64,000 nucleotides of DNA from Spirochaetota bacterium (GTDB lineage Bacteria; Spirochaetota; UBA4802; UBA5550), in assembly GCA_025457915.1 (NCBI GenBank), contig JALOTL010000007.1, positions 62,001 through 126,000 on the forward strand. Reading direction: 5' to 3'. Position 1 is the first letter of the stretch. Every line of letters starts with the position of its first letter. Shown piece after piece: positions 26,067 through 32,812 of the stretch. The notes below the pieces were generated by a model that did no database searches, was not told the origin of the DNA, and saw nothing but the letters and a program-made list of their open reading frames with translations. A program made the translations under genes and the position numbers.

Positions 26067-26099
26067 CGGGGTTCCGCCCGCCGGACTGGCGGAACCCCG
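26067..26099 (+). terminator. Hairpin after the propeller lipoprotein gene
   Basis: A perfect 12-bp GC-rich stem (26067-26078 with 26088-26099) and 9-base loop, seven bases after the stop. The T-run is poor (T-rich only from 26111), so it may act as a 3' end stabiliser instead of an efficient terminator. Confidence 0.6.
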
Positions 26100-26162
26100 T
26101 CATATTGAAATTTTTCAAAAATGAATTATATTGTTGACATGAACCCTTATTAATACAAGTTT

Positions 26163-26354
26163 GTCCATTGCACAGGGGGGTGATAGCTCAGCGGCCATTT
26201 CATGGTCCATTGCGATCCAAATTCTTGTAATCCAATAAATTTTTTATAAGCTTTGTCTGCCGTCCGGCGACGGGACAAATGCTGTATTCACCCGATTGGC
26301 GGTGTTTATTAAAAATTTATCATACAAAAATCCACAAAGGGGACAGGAATTAAA
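26163..26354 (+). promoter_or_regulatory. Candidate structured 5' leader of speDE
   Basis: The gap before speDE holds a direct repeat GTCCATTGC (26163-26171 and 26205-26213), a bulged 11-bp hairpin (26252-26257 with 26274-26279; 26260-26264 with 26269-26273) and a weaker CACC/GGTG hairpin near 26289-26304, then an AAGGGGA ribosome site. A TTGACA at 26134-26139 could start the transcript but has no good -10. Polyamine genes are often controlled by leader RNAs. I do not recognise a named riboswitch here. Confidence 0.35.
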
Positions 26355-27410
26355 ATGGCGGTAGTCGGGGAACATATTGTAGTCGAACTCATAGGGGTCA
26401 GGAACGACATCATAGACGATGTCGATCTCATGAAAAGGACCGTTGAAGAGATAACCGAATTGACCGAGGTCGACATACTGGATGTATCATATCACAAATT
26501 CACCCCGAACGGCCTCACGCTCGTTGCGCTTCTTTCGACAAGCCATATCAGTTTTCACACCTTTCCTGAAATAAATTTCATCAGCTTCGACTATTTCACC
26601 TGCGGCACCAAGAGCCCTTCGATTTCCGTCGACATACTGAAAAAGAACTATAACCCCGAGAACCTGAAAATACATTCCCTCAAGAGGGGATATATCATAA
26701 AAGACATATATGAAAAGGAAGGGTATTTCGGGGGATACATTGTAGACGAGGAGATAGCCCATGTAAAGACCAGGGTGGGACAGGACATAAAGATCCTTAA
26801 AATAAAGGACCTCGGGAACTGCCTTTTCTGCAATGATGAAATGAACCTTGCCGCAAAGGACGAACAGCTTTACCATGAACCCTTCGGCGACAGGGCCTTC
26901 GAAATGCTCGGGAGCGATGCGCCGGCAAAGGTGATAATCCTGGGCGGCGGCGACGGCGGCATGGCCAGGGAATGCCTCAAGAGAAACATCGACGAAATCA
27001 AAATACTCGAGCTTGACGAGGAGGTCATCGAGCTTTCAAAAAAACACCTCCCGTCCGTTTCCGGCGGAGCGTTCGACCACCCGAAAGTAAAATGCGTAAT
27101 CGGGGACGCATTCCAGACAATTCTTCAGATCCCCGACGGCAGCCAGGACATAGTGTTTGCGGATCTCACAGACTATGCCTACAGGCTGATCATGACGAAC
27201 ATCGATCAGATAAAAAGGGTTTTAAAGCCTGGCGGGATTATCGCGGCCCAGATTGGCGCGACCGACCTGGCAAAGACACAGGTTGAAAGTTACTACGGAA
27301 AAATAAAAGAACTGTTCACGGACTGCGACAAAATAGACATATACGTTCCTTCCTACATCAACAGGTGGAGCCTGGCATTCGGCGTAAAAAAACGCCAGGC
27401 GGGCCTCTAG
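26355..27410 (+). CDS. speDE: Fused S-adenosylmethionine decarboxylase-spermidine synthase
   Basis: 351 residues combining two polyamine enzymes. Residues 1-120 are a bacterial SpeD: LSTSHISFHTFPE gives the self-cleaving Ser63 (future pyruvoyl group) and His68, and YFTCG gives Cys83, the same numbering as stand-alone class 1 enzymes. Residues about 120-345 are an aminopropyltransferase: DEQLYHE, IILGGGDGGMARE (197-205), ILELDEEVIELSK and DIVFADLTDYAY with the catalytic-loop Asp. The pair would decarboxylate SAM and transfer its aminopropyl group to putrescine or a similar amine. Self-processing would release the short beta chain, leaving the transferase on the alpha chain. It overlaps the convergent M23 gene by 4 bases. 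Confidence 0.9.
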   Translation: MAVVGEHIVVELIGVRNDIIDDVDLMKRTVEEITELTEVDILDVSYHKFTPNGLTLVALLSTSHISFHTFPEINFISFDYFTCGTKSPSISVDILKKNYNPENLKIHSLKRGYIIKDIYEKEGYFGGYIVDEEIAHVKTRVGQDIKILKIKDLGNCLFCNDEMNLAAKDEQLYHEPFGDRAFEMLGSDAPAKVIILGGGDGGMARECLKRNIDEIKILELDEEVIELSKKHLPSVSGGAFDHPKVKCVIGDAFQTILQIPDGSQDIVFADLTDYAYRLIMTNIDQIKRVLKPGGIIAAQIGATDLAKTQVESYYGKIKELFTDCDKIDIYVPSYINRWSLAFGVKKRQAGL

Positions 27411-28474
27411 TCCCTTACAGGAAGAACAAGAATACTCAGCGGGTCCACGGACACATCCTGTATCATCAGAGAAACATGGAGATGCGCGCCGGTCGAGAGC
27501 CCGGTGGATCCAACAAGACCTATTTTATCACCGGCCCTGACCCTGTCCCCCTCTTTCACCTTGAATTTTTCAAGGTGCATGTAAAAGGAAAAAATCCTGT
27601 TCCCGTGATCTATCACGATGAAATTCCCTTCGTAGTACATGGGTTCGGCAATCGCTACAATTCCGTCCGCCATTGCGTAAACCGGCTCCCCGAAATCCCC
27701 GCGGAGATCAAGCCCCCTGTGAACCTTGATCATCTTCGGAAGATAAATCCTTTTCCCGTTTTTCACCCGGTATCTCATTATGGCCCTCTTCGCCCAGAAA
27801 TGCGAGGTCACGTAATGAGCGTCCCGCGGATGAGCGAATGCGTTTCCGATCCGGGACGGGCTGTTTTTTGAGAAGGCCTTCTTCTTTTTTTCAGCGCATT
27901 TCTGTATGTATTCAAGAATTTCCGGCTTCAGCCTGAAATCAACGTTCGAGTATTTGCCGAGGTCCAGCGGAACAAGATTGACGGGAAATTTACCTCTGCT
28001 TAAAGTTATCATGCCGTTGAGCTGCTTTTTCTGACCGCCCAGGCTGTAAATTATTGCCACCGATTCCCTGGATTGAACGCATTCCGGGTCTATTCCCGTG
28101 AGTCCCTTGTAACCCCAGGTCTTTTCAGTCAAATCGATCTTTCTTTTCCCGAAATACAATTCCGTCACTGATACCTTTTTAGCCTGGGACCCCGTCCGGC
28201 ATATTTCGACATACATCGCGGTCCCTGTTGAAAACGTTTCTGAATAAAAATCCGCTATAATGTCCTCGTTGGTTATGCGGATTTTTTTAGGGTCCCCGAC
28301 GGCATAATCGCCCGGCACGATCGCTTTCCTGCCGGTGCGGCAGCCCGAATCGCATCCGGAACAGGAATCGGTGCTGCCCTTACCCTGTGCGGACTGACAG
28401 GAATAAAAAGCCGTAAACAGCAATGAAACCGCGAATACCGACACGATAAATCTGTTTATTATATTCAAATTCAA
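27407..28474 (-). CDS. M23 (LytM) peptidase-domain lipoprotein
   Basis: 355 residues: lipobox TAFYSC (Cys26), a short Cys-rich linker (CSGCDSGC), a central beta domain, and an M23 domain from about 225. Zinc and catalytic residues are intact: HRGLDLRG (H-x3-D), YMHLEKF and HLHVSLM (H-x-H). M23 enzymes cut peptide cross-links of murein in the periplasm. The preceding SHFWAKRA segment matches the S-x-x-G/W-x-R lead-in of the domain, so the enzyme is probably active. Single gene. Confidence 0.88.
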   Translation of the reverse strand: MNLNIINRFIVSVFAVSLLFTAFYSCQSAQGKGSTDSCSGCDSGCRTGRKAIVPGDYAVGDPKKIRITNEDIIADFYSETFSTGTAMYVEICRTGSQAKKVSVTELYFGKRKIDLTEKTWGYKGLTGIDPECVQSRESVAIIYSLGGQKKQLNGMITLSRGKFPVNLVPLDLGKYSNVDFRLKPEILEYIQKCAEKKKKAFSKNSPSRIGNAFAHPRDAHYVTSHFWAKRAIMRYRVKNGKRIYLPKMIKVHRGLDLRGDFGEPVYAMADGIVAIAEPMYYEGNFIVIDHGNRIFSFYMHLEKFKVKEGDRVRAGDKIGLVGSTGLSTGAHLHVSLMIQDVSVDPLSILVLPVRD

Positions 28475-28630
28475 CTCCAGCGGACTTTTTTACTGATGCC
28501 GATACCTGCTTGCTTATAATCCGGAGGCAATAATCAACATCTGACGCGAAATGCTATTTAATAAAACGGAAAAAATCAATATTTCAATTAAAAAGAAATA
28601 TTCAGGGTGACAAATTTTTTCCATTAAAAG

Positions 28631-28659
28631 TTGACATAAAACATCGATTTTATTAAATT
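28631..28659 (+). promoter_or_regulatory. Sigma70-type promoter of the ferredoxin gene
   Basis: Perfect TTGACA (28631-28636), 17-base spacer, then TAAATT (28654-28659, four of six). It sits 27 bases before the ATG and directly before AGGAGG at 28675-28680. Confidence 0.6.
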
Positions 28660-28685
28660 TTGCCAAATTTATCTAGGAGGCGCTC

Positions 28686-28856
28686 ATGGCTTACGTAATA
28701 AACGACGAATGCACAAACTGCGGATCATGCGAACCGGAATGCCCAGTTGAAGCAATAAATGAAAAAGGCGACAAACGAGTCATAGATGCTAAAAAATGCA
28801 TAGACTGCGGAGCATGCGTGGATGTTTGCCCGGTAGACGCGATATCCCCTGCATAA
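28686..28856 (+). CDS. Small 2[4Fe-4S] ferredoxin
   Basis: 56 residues. Two complete cluster motifs: C-x2-C-x2-C-x3-CP at residues 9-20 ([12 protein letters not shown]) and again at 38-49 ([12 protein letters not shown]). This is a clostridial-type low-potential electron carrier of the usual length. AGGAGG lies five bases before the ATG, with a good promoter before and an intrinsic terminator right after, so it is a strong stand-alone gene. Redox partner not in the window, though a ferredoxin-nitroreductase is at 46150. Confidence 0.95.
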   Translation: MAYVINDECTNCGSCEPECPVEAINEKGDKRVIDAKKCIDCGACVDVCPVDAISPA

Positions 28857-28870
28857 ATAGAAAAAACAGA

Positions 28871-28897
28871 AACCCGCCCCTAAGGGCGGGTTTTTTT
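28871..28897 (+). terminator. Intrinsic terminator of the ferredoxin gene
   Basis: A 7-bp all-GC stem (28873-28879 with 28884-28890) and seven T. It also forms a hairpin on the other strand, where it follows the clpX-like stop, so it may serve both genes. Confidence 0.9.
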
Positions 28898-30380
28898 ATG
28901 CCTGCTTGTTGTAATTTTCCTTTATATAGGAATTAAGGTAATCATCCGGATTGGATACGGCCTCTTTAGATATGGTGAAATGGTCCTTTTTGAGAAGCCT
29001 GAGCCCGTGGAAATAATCATGAAACAGCTCGGTGCATAACTGCCTGACGCTCTTCTGTTTTTCAGACGCCACTCTCTGGATCTCCTCCACGGCCTCTTCC
29101 TTGAAATCCAGATAAATGCCGTGCTCTATGAGAAATTCCTTCTGGAAGCCCTGTATGCCGTCCGCAAGGAGCATTTTCTTCAAAACGGTTCCCGTATTTT
29201 CAATAAGGTTTTCATCCACAACCAGCTTCTCAATGCCGGTTGATGGGAGACTCTTTTCAAACTTGATAAGTATCTTCTCCACGACGCTCAAAAGGCCCCT
29301 TGCCCCGGTCTTTTCATGGTGCGCCCTTCTCGCAACAATCTTCAGGGCCTCGTCCGTAAACTCCAGGTCTATTTCGTAAGCCTTGAAGTCCATTTTTTTG
29401 CCGATAACCACGGTACTGTGCTTGTTCTTAAGTATTTTATACAGGCCGTCTTCATGAAGGTCGTTTAAGACGACGTAAACAGGAAGTCTTCCCACGAATT
29501 CCGACTCGAATCCGAATTCAATAAGATCCTCGGTTCTCACCTTTTTCAAAACCTCCTGAATGTCGTCACCGTGGATCCTGACCTTGTCAAATCCTATAGA
29601 CTGCTTGTTCATCCTTTTATTTATTATCTGCTCAAGGCCGCTGAAAGCCCCGGAAACGATGAACAGGATGTTTCTCGTGTTGATCTTTCTCCTTGTTACC
29701 CTGCCCGTCCTCTGCGCCTCCATGGCCGCTTCCACCTGAGAAGCAAGGTCATGCGGGGTCTTGAGATCCACGTCCGCATCCTCCATCAGCTTGAGCAGGT
29801 TCCGCTGCACGCCGGTCCTGGAAACGTCCGGACCGTATGTTCCGAAAGAGGACGCTATCTTGTCGATCTCGTCGAGATAGATGATCCCGTATTCCGCCTT
29901 CGCGATGTCACCATTCGACTCATGGACCAGTTCCCTGACAAGATCCTCGACATCTCCGCCGACGTATCCGGTTTCGCTGAATTTGGTGGCGTCGGCCTTG
30001 ACGAAAGGAACCCCGATTTTTTTTGCGATAAGCTTAACAATATACGTCTTTCCTACCCCGGTCGGTCCGATAAGCAGCATGTTGCTCTTGATGTTTCCGA
30101 CAAGCCTGTTTTCATCCGACAATTTTTTTTCGAGCTTCATCCTGTTGAAATGCGTGCACACCTTTGTCGCTATGACCTCTATTGTCTCCTCCTGGCCTAC
30201 CACGTACTGGTTCAGATAACTCTCCAGCTCCTCGGGTTTTATATTGAAGTTAAATTCCGACTCATTGACGGGAGTACCCGGTTTGTCGCCCACCCTTTCC
30301 GCGTTGGGATTGGCTTCCTCTGACTCCATTTTCAATAAATCCTCTAAATTCTTTTCTGGATCAAATGCCGGTTTTGTCAT
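28896..30380 (-). CDS. Divergent ClpX-like AAA+ unfoldase lacking the zinc-binding domain
   Basis: 494 residues. AAA+ core: Walker A GPTGVGKT (105-112), pore-loop GYVG (138-141), Walker B IIYLDEID (166-173), sensor-2 GAR (359-361). SIGF (261-264) lies where ClpX has its ClpP-docking IGF loop. Unlike ClpX, there is no N-terminal C4 zinc domain (a polar 45-residue segment replaces it), the RKH pore loop is replaced by a longer insert around 205-235, and a C-terminal extension of about 110 residues follows the small domain. It may dock to ClpP but should choose different substrates. Start after AGAGGAT. Confidence 0.8.
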   Translation of the reverse strand: MTKPAFDPEKNLEDLLKMESEEANPNAERVGDKPGTPVNESEFNFNIKPEELESYLNQYVVGQEETIEVIATKVCTHFNRMKLEKKLSDENRLVGNIKSNMLLIGPTGVGKTYIVKLIAKKIGVPFVKADATKFSETGYVGGDVEDLVRELVHESNGDIAKAEYGIIYLDEIDKIASSFGTYGPDVSRTGVQRNLLKLMEDADVDLKTPHDLASQVEAAMEAQRTGRVTRRKINTRNILFIVSGAFSGLEQIINKRMNKQSIGFDKVRIHGDDIQEVLKKVRTEDLIEFGFESEFVGRLPVYVVLNDLHEDGLYKILKNKHSTVVIGKKMDFKAYEIDLEFTDEALKIVARRAHHEKTGARGLLSVVEKILIKFEKSLPSTGIEKLVVDENLIENTGTVLKKMLLADGIQGFQKEFLIEHGIYLDFKEEAVEEIQRVASEKQKSVRQLCTELFHDYFHGLRLLKKDHFTISKEAVSNPDDYLNSYIKENYNKQA

Positions 30381-30602
30381 ATGATTATCCTCTTGGTTAT
30401 TTTCATTTTATTCATTAATCATGAGTGTATTTTCGGTACTCTCATTGTTACATCCATTTTTTACAATCCTTAATATTTTATCCATTTTTTAATATTAATG
30501 AATAATACAAAAAATTAAAAAATTTTCAAAAAAAACTTAAAAAAAGCTTGAAATATACTAAACATTTATATACTATACAATTGTAACAAGGAATAAGACA
30601 TA

Positions 30603-30740
30603 ATGCATTCAAAACAAAAAAATGACTCTCAGGTAAGATTTAAAAAACGAAGCTGCTGCCCTGAATGCGGAAGCATTCTTGTACCGGAATCCGGATGCTT
30701 TTATTGCATAAATTGCGGTTTTTCAGCATGTCTGTTATAA
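30603..30740 (+). CDS. 45-residue zinc-ribbon protein resembling the NrdJ C-terminal tail
   Basis: Codons run from ATG 30603 to TAA 30738-30740, with AAGGAA upstream. After a basic, polar N-terminus come CPECGSILVPESGCFYCINC and GFSAC: a C-x2-C-x(11)-C-x2-C ribbon closing in G-x-S-x-C. That ending closely resembles the C-terminal zinc/cysteine tail of B12-dependent ribonucleotide reductase, but here it stands alone. A TTGAAA at 30548 with TATACT or TACTAT behind it could be the promoter. The next small gene begins 18 bases later. The role is unknown; a redox or RNA/DNA-binding ribbon are both possible. Confidence 0.7.
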   Translation: MHSKQKNDSQVRFKKRSCCPECGSILVPESGCFYCINCGFSACLL

Positions 30741-30758
30741 AAAACTAAAAGGATACAT

Positions 30759-30956
30759 ATGAATAATTATGAACTTAATAAAAACCTATCTTTATATAAG
30801 AATTCCCGGAAAAAAACAGGAAGTTCATATATTCCTGGCAGGAAAAAAATATATAAAGATTATAAGGAGCTTGATGCAGTCAATGCCGTTGTTAGAATGT
30901 TCAGAGGTCAAATAATCAATACACAAACAGACGACAAGGTAATTTTCAATATATGA
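30759..30956 (+). CDS. Small Lys/Tyr-rich protein of unknown function
   Basis: 65 residues, preceded by AAAAGGA at good spacing. The composition is Lys-, Asn- and Tyr-rich and the region is AT-rich. The end is more ordered: LDAVNAVVRMFRGQIINTQTDD. No known family. The close spacing to the zinc-ribbon gene suggests a two-gene unit. Expression is unproven; chance is possible for so short a frame. Confidence 0.45.
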   Translation: MNNYELNKNLSLYKNSRKKTGSSYIPGRKKIYKDYKELDAVNAVVRMFRGQIINTQTDDKVIFNI

Positions 30957-30984
30957 TCTAAATACCGGCAAATAACGATATAGA

Positions 30985-31070
30985 TATATAGGGACAGAGC
31001 CTTCCTGCACCAATAAACCCTAAATAAATCCCGCCAAAAAATCCGCAATTAAGGCTCTGTTCTTTATATA
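30985..31070. repeat. Imperfect inverted repeat with 47-base loop
   Basis: ACAGAGCCTT at 30994-31003 and its reverse complement at 31051-31060 match perfectly, and flanking TATATA blocks extend the pairing to about 17 positions on each side with two or three mismatches. It follows the two small genes and ends in a T-rich run (31063-31078). It could be a large 3' hairpin or a remnant of a small mobile repeat. Confidence 0.5.
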
Positions 31071-31120
31071 TATTTTTCAGGAAAATAATCAACGGGTAAT
31101 AAATTTTTTACGGTCTTCGC

Positions 31121-31158
31121 TAAAAAAACGCAGACCTCCCTGGTCAAGGAGGTCTGCG
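31121..31158 (-). terminator. Intrinsic terminator downstream of tRNA-Leu
   Basis: A perfect 11-bp stem (31129-31139 with 31148-31158) and 8-base loop; reading the minus strand, a run of seven T follows (31122-31128). It lies 22 bases past the tRNA 3' end. On the plus strand a shorter T-run also follows. Confidence 0.88.
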
Positions 31159-31180
31159 TGGTTTTTCAATTTTATCAAAT

Positions 31181-31265
31181 TGCCGAAGGAGGGACTTGAA
31201 CCCTCATGGGGTTGCCCCCGGCGGATTTTGAGTCCGCTGCGTCTACCAGTTTCACCACTTCGGCA
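31181..31265 (-). tRNA. tRNA-Leu (anticodon CAA)
   Basis: 85 bases on the minus strand. Acceptor ends TGCCGAA/TTCGGCA pair perfectly. The anticodon stem GCGGA/TCCGC encloses CTCAAAA, giving anticodon CAA. A long variable arm (class II) and a T arm GAGGG-TTCAAGT-CCCTC are present. CCA is not encoded. It is followed by its own terminator. Confidence 0.96.
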
Positions 31266-31269
31266 TATT

Positions 31270-31686
31270 TTATTCCGGCTGAGGTATATCGTCCAGTTCT
31301 AAATATTTTCCTTTTGCGCGGGCAACGATCTTCCCCATCTCGTTTTCGATTTCCGCCCTGTTCTCAATCACCTTTTTGCTTTTCTTCACGTACCAGCCCC
31401 TTATATAAAGGTTCTCTTTGATAAAAGCCGGTTGAAGATATCGTATGGTAAGCTCGCTGGTAAGGGCCATGATCTCCATGTATTTGTTAACGGTGATCAT
31501 TGTTTCATCCAGAATTGCCGCAATAACGCCTGCGTGAATTATATTGGGGGGACCTTCAAGATATTCCTGTGCCGCATATTGTCCGTAAGCGGTCTTTGTA
31601 TCGTCATCAAAATCAAGCTTTAATCTTAACCCATGCTCGTTGTCTGGGCCGCAACCAAAGCAAATTTTATCTTCAAATTCAATCAT
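31270..31686 (-). CDS. PaaI-like hot-dog thioesterase
   Basis: 138 residues with the hot-dog fold pattern: CFGCGPDNEHGLRLKLDF, then PPNIIHAGVIAAILDETM (the I-H-G/A-G-x-x-x-x-x-x-D-E-x-M helix carrying the likely catalytic Asp/Glu), and ELTIRYLQPAF. Such enzymes hydrolyse acyl-CoA thioesters. The C-F-G-C-G start is common in this branch. Substrate is not assignable. It lies 5 bases upstream of tRNA-Leu on the same strand, so the two may share a transcript. Confidence 0.88.
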   Translation of the reverse strand: MIEFEDKICFGCGPDNEHGLRLKLDFDDDTKTAYGQYAAQEYLEGPPNIIHAGVIAAILDETMITVNKYMEIMALTSELTIRYLQPAFIKENLYIRGWYVKKSKKVIENRAEIENEMGKIVARAKGKYLELDDIPQPE

Positions 31687-31742
31687 GCAGGCATTTTTTA
31701 AATATTATAGTTTTATTGTCAATCATTTAATTATTATAGAGC

Positions 31743-32036
31743 CTATACCTGCCTTATTTTCTCCTGTATCATGTCCAATTCTTCCTGGTCGAGCCATTCA
31801 TCAATATGTTCAGGGTAAACCCCTGTTACCATCAGATACATCTCAAGTGCCATGATCAGCTGTTCCTTGGTCAGGACTCCCTGGGTTACCAGTAACTCGC
31901 CGATAAGCCTTTCCTTGTTGTATTTCTGGAGATCAAGCGCATCATTAAGCTGCGCCTTGGTTATTATTTTTTCCTTAACAAGGAACTCTCCAATATGCTG
32001 TATGTGTTTCTTTCTTCTGAATCCGAATCTGAACAT
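31743..32036 (-). CDS. Stand-alone MshEN-like (GspE N-terminal) domain protein
   Basis: 97 residues, basically one domain: HIGEFLVKEKIITKAQLNDALDLQ and RLIGELLVTQGVLTKEQLIMALEM are the two repeats of the MshEN/GSPII_E_N fold, here without the secretion ATPase that normally follows. In MshE-type domains R-L-G-x-x-L...Q repeats bind c-di-GMP. The second repeat keeps I/L-G-E-L-L, the first has His for Arg. A role as c-di-GMP receptor or adaptor is an inference. Confidence 0.75.
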   Translation of the reverse strand: MFRFGFRRKKHIQHIGEFLVKEKIITKAQLNDALDLQKYNKERLIGELLVTQGVLTKEQLIMALEMYLMVTGVYPEHIDEWLDQEELDMIQEKIRQV

Positions 32037-32120
32037 ATTAATAACCCACCATAAAAATTATTATATTTTAAGAGCAATGTCAATACATATTTTCAAAACT
32101 CAATCAATGCTTAAAATCCC

Positions 32121-32148
32121 TTGACTTTTCTTTTTTTTAAGATATCTT
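32121..32148 (+). promoter_or_regulatory. Candidate promoter of the cytochrome gene
   Basis: TTGACT (32121-32126), 16-base spacer, TATCTT (32143-32148, four of six), 27 bases before the ATG. Confidence 0.4.
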
Positions 32149-32175
32149 GATTGAGTATGATTTATATTTATACAG

Positions 32176-32808
32176 ATGTTGTATAATCGGACAAAGACCT
32201 TGAAAAATCCCAGAAAAATTTTTATTCTTACTTTATCAATCCTTCTTTTGTCCGTCATAACGGAATCAAAAAGCAAATATGAATACGTCGGCAGCCGGCA
32301 ATGCAGGGAATGCCATGCTGAAGACTCCATCGGGAACCAGTATAAAATATGGCTGTCGTCGCCCCACGCAAGGGCCTACAGGGTGCTCAGCTCTGAAAAA
32401 GCGAGAAACATCGCCACAAGGCTTGCGGCCGAAAATCCGCAGGAAAACCCAAAATGCCTGAAATGCCATAATACCGGCGCCAATAAATATGACCAGGTTA
32501 AGGGCGAAGGCGTGGGCTGCGAATCCTGCCACGGCAGGGGGAGCGGGTATTACAGGGCCAGCGAACACGTAGATTATACAGACAGGAAGCTCGGATACTC
32601 AAAAGCACTTAAGAACGGGATGACGAACATTAAGGGGATTGAGAATCTAAAAAGAAGGGAAAGGATGTGCATGAGATGCCACAGGGAGGACAGGCCGTGC
32701 CTGCCGGAAGACCAGAAGGAAGTCATGAAGCAGAAAATGACGATACAGGTTGTGGACAAACTCATAAGGGGCGATGCGAATTTCAGCCATCCATTAAGGA
32801 GATACTGA
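32176..32808 (+). CDS. Tetraheme c-type cytochrome
   Basis: 210 residues with a signal peptide (FILTLSILLLSVITES) and four C-x2-C-H heme sites: CRECH, CLKCH, CESCH and CMRCH. The first is at 43-47. The opening YVGSRQCRECH and VGCESCHGRGSGY resemble the cytochrome c554 family of electron carriers. The protein should be periplasmic. No oxidoreductase is adjacent, so its redox partner is unknown. It converges with the pseudo-receiver gene (4 bases between stops). Confidence 0.9.
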   Translation: MLYNRTKTLKNPRKIFILTLSILLLSVITESKSKYEYVGSRQCRECHAEDSIGNQYKIWLSSPHARAYRVLSSEKARNIATRLAAENPQENPKCLKCHNTGANKYDQVKGEGVGCESCHGRGSGYYRASEHVDYTDRKLGYSKALKNGMTNIKGIENLKRRERMCMRCHREDRPCLPEDQKEVMKQKMTIQVVDKLIRGDANFSHPLRRY

Positions 32809-32812
32809 ACGG

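Noticed and set aside
26171-26235. tRNA-like stretch: GGGGGGTGATAGCTCAGC followed by a T-arm-like GGTCCATTGCGATCC
   Set aside because: The D-arm-like start is suggestive, but there is no matching acceptor 3' strand, no anticodon stem and the spacing is too short. Treated as part of the speDE leader.
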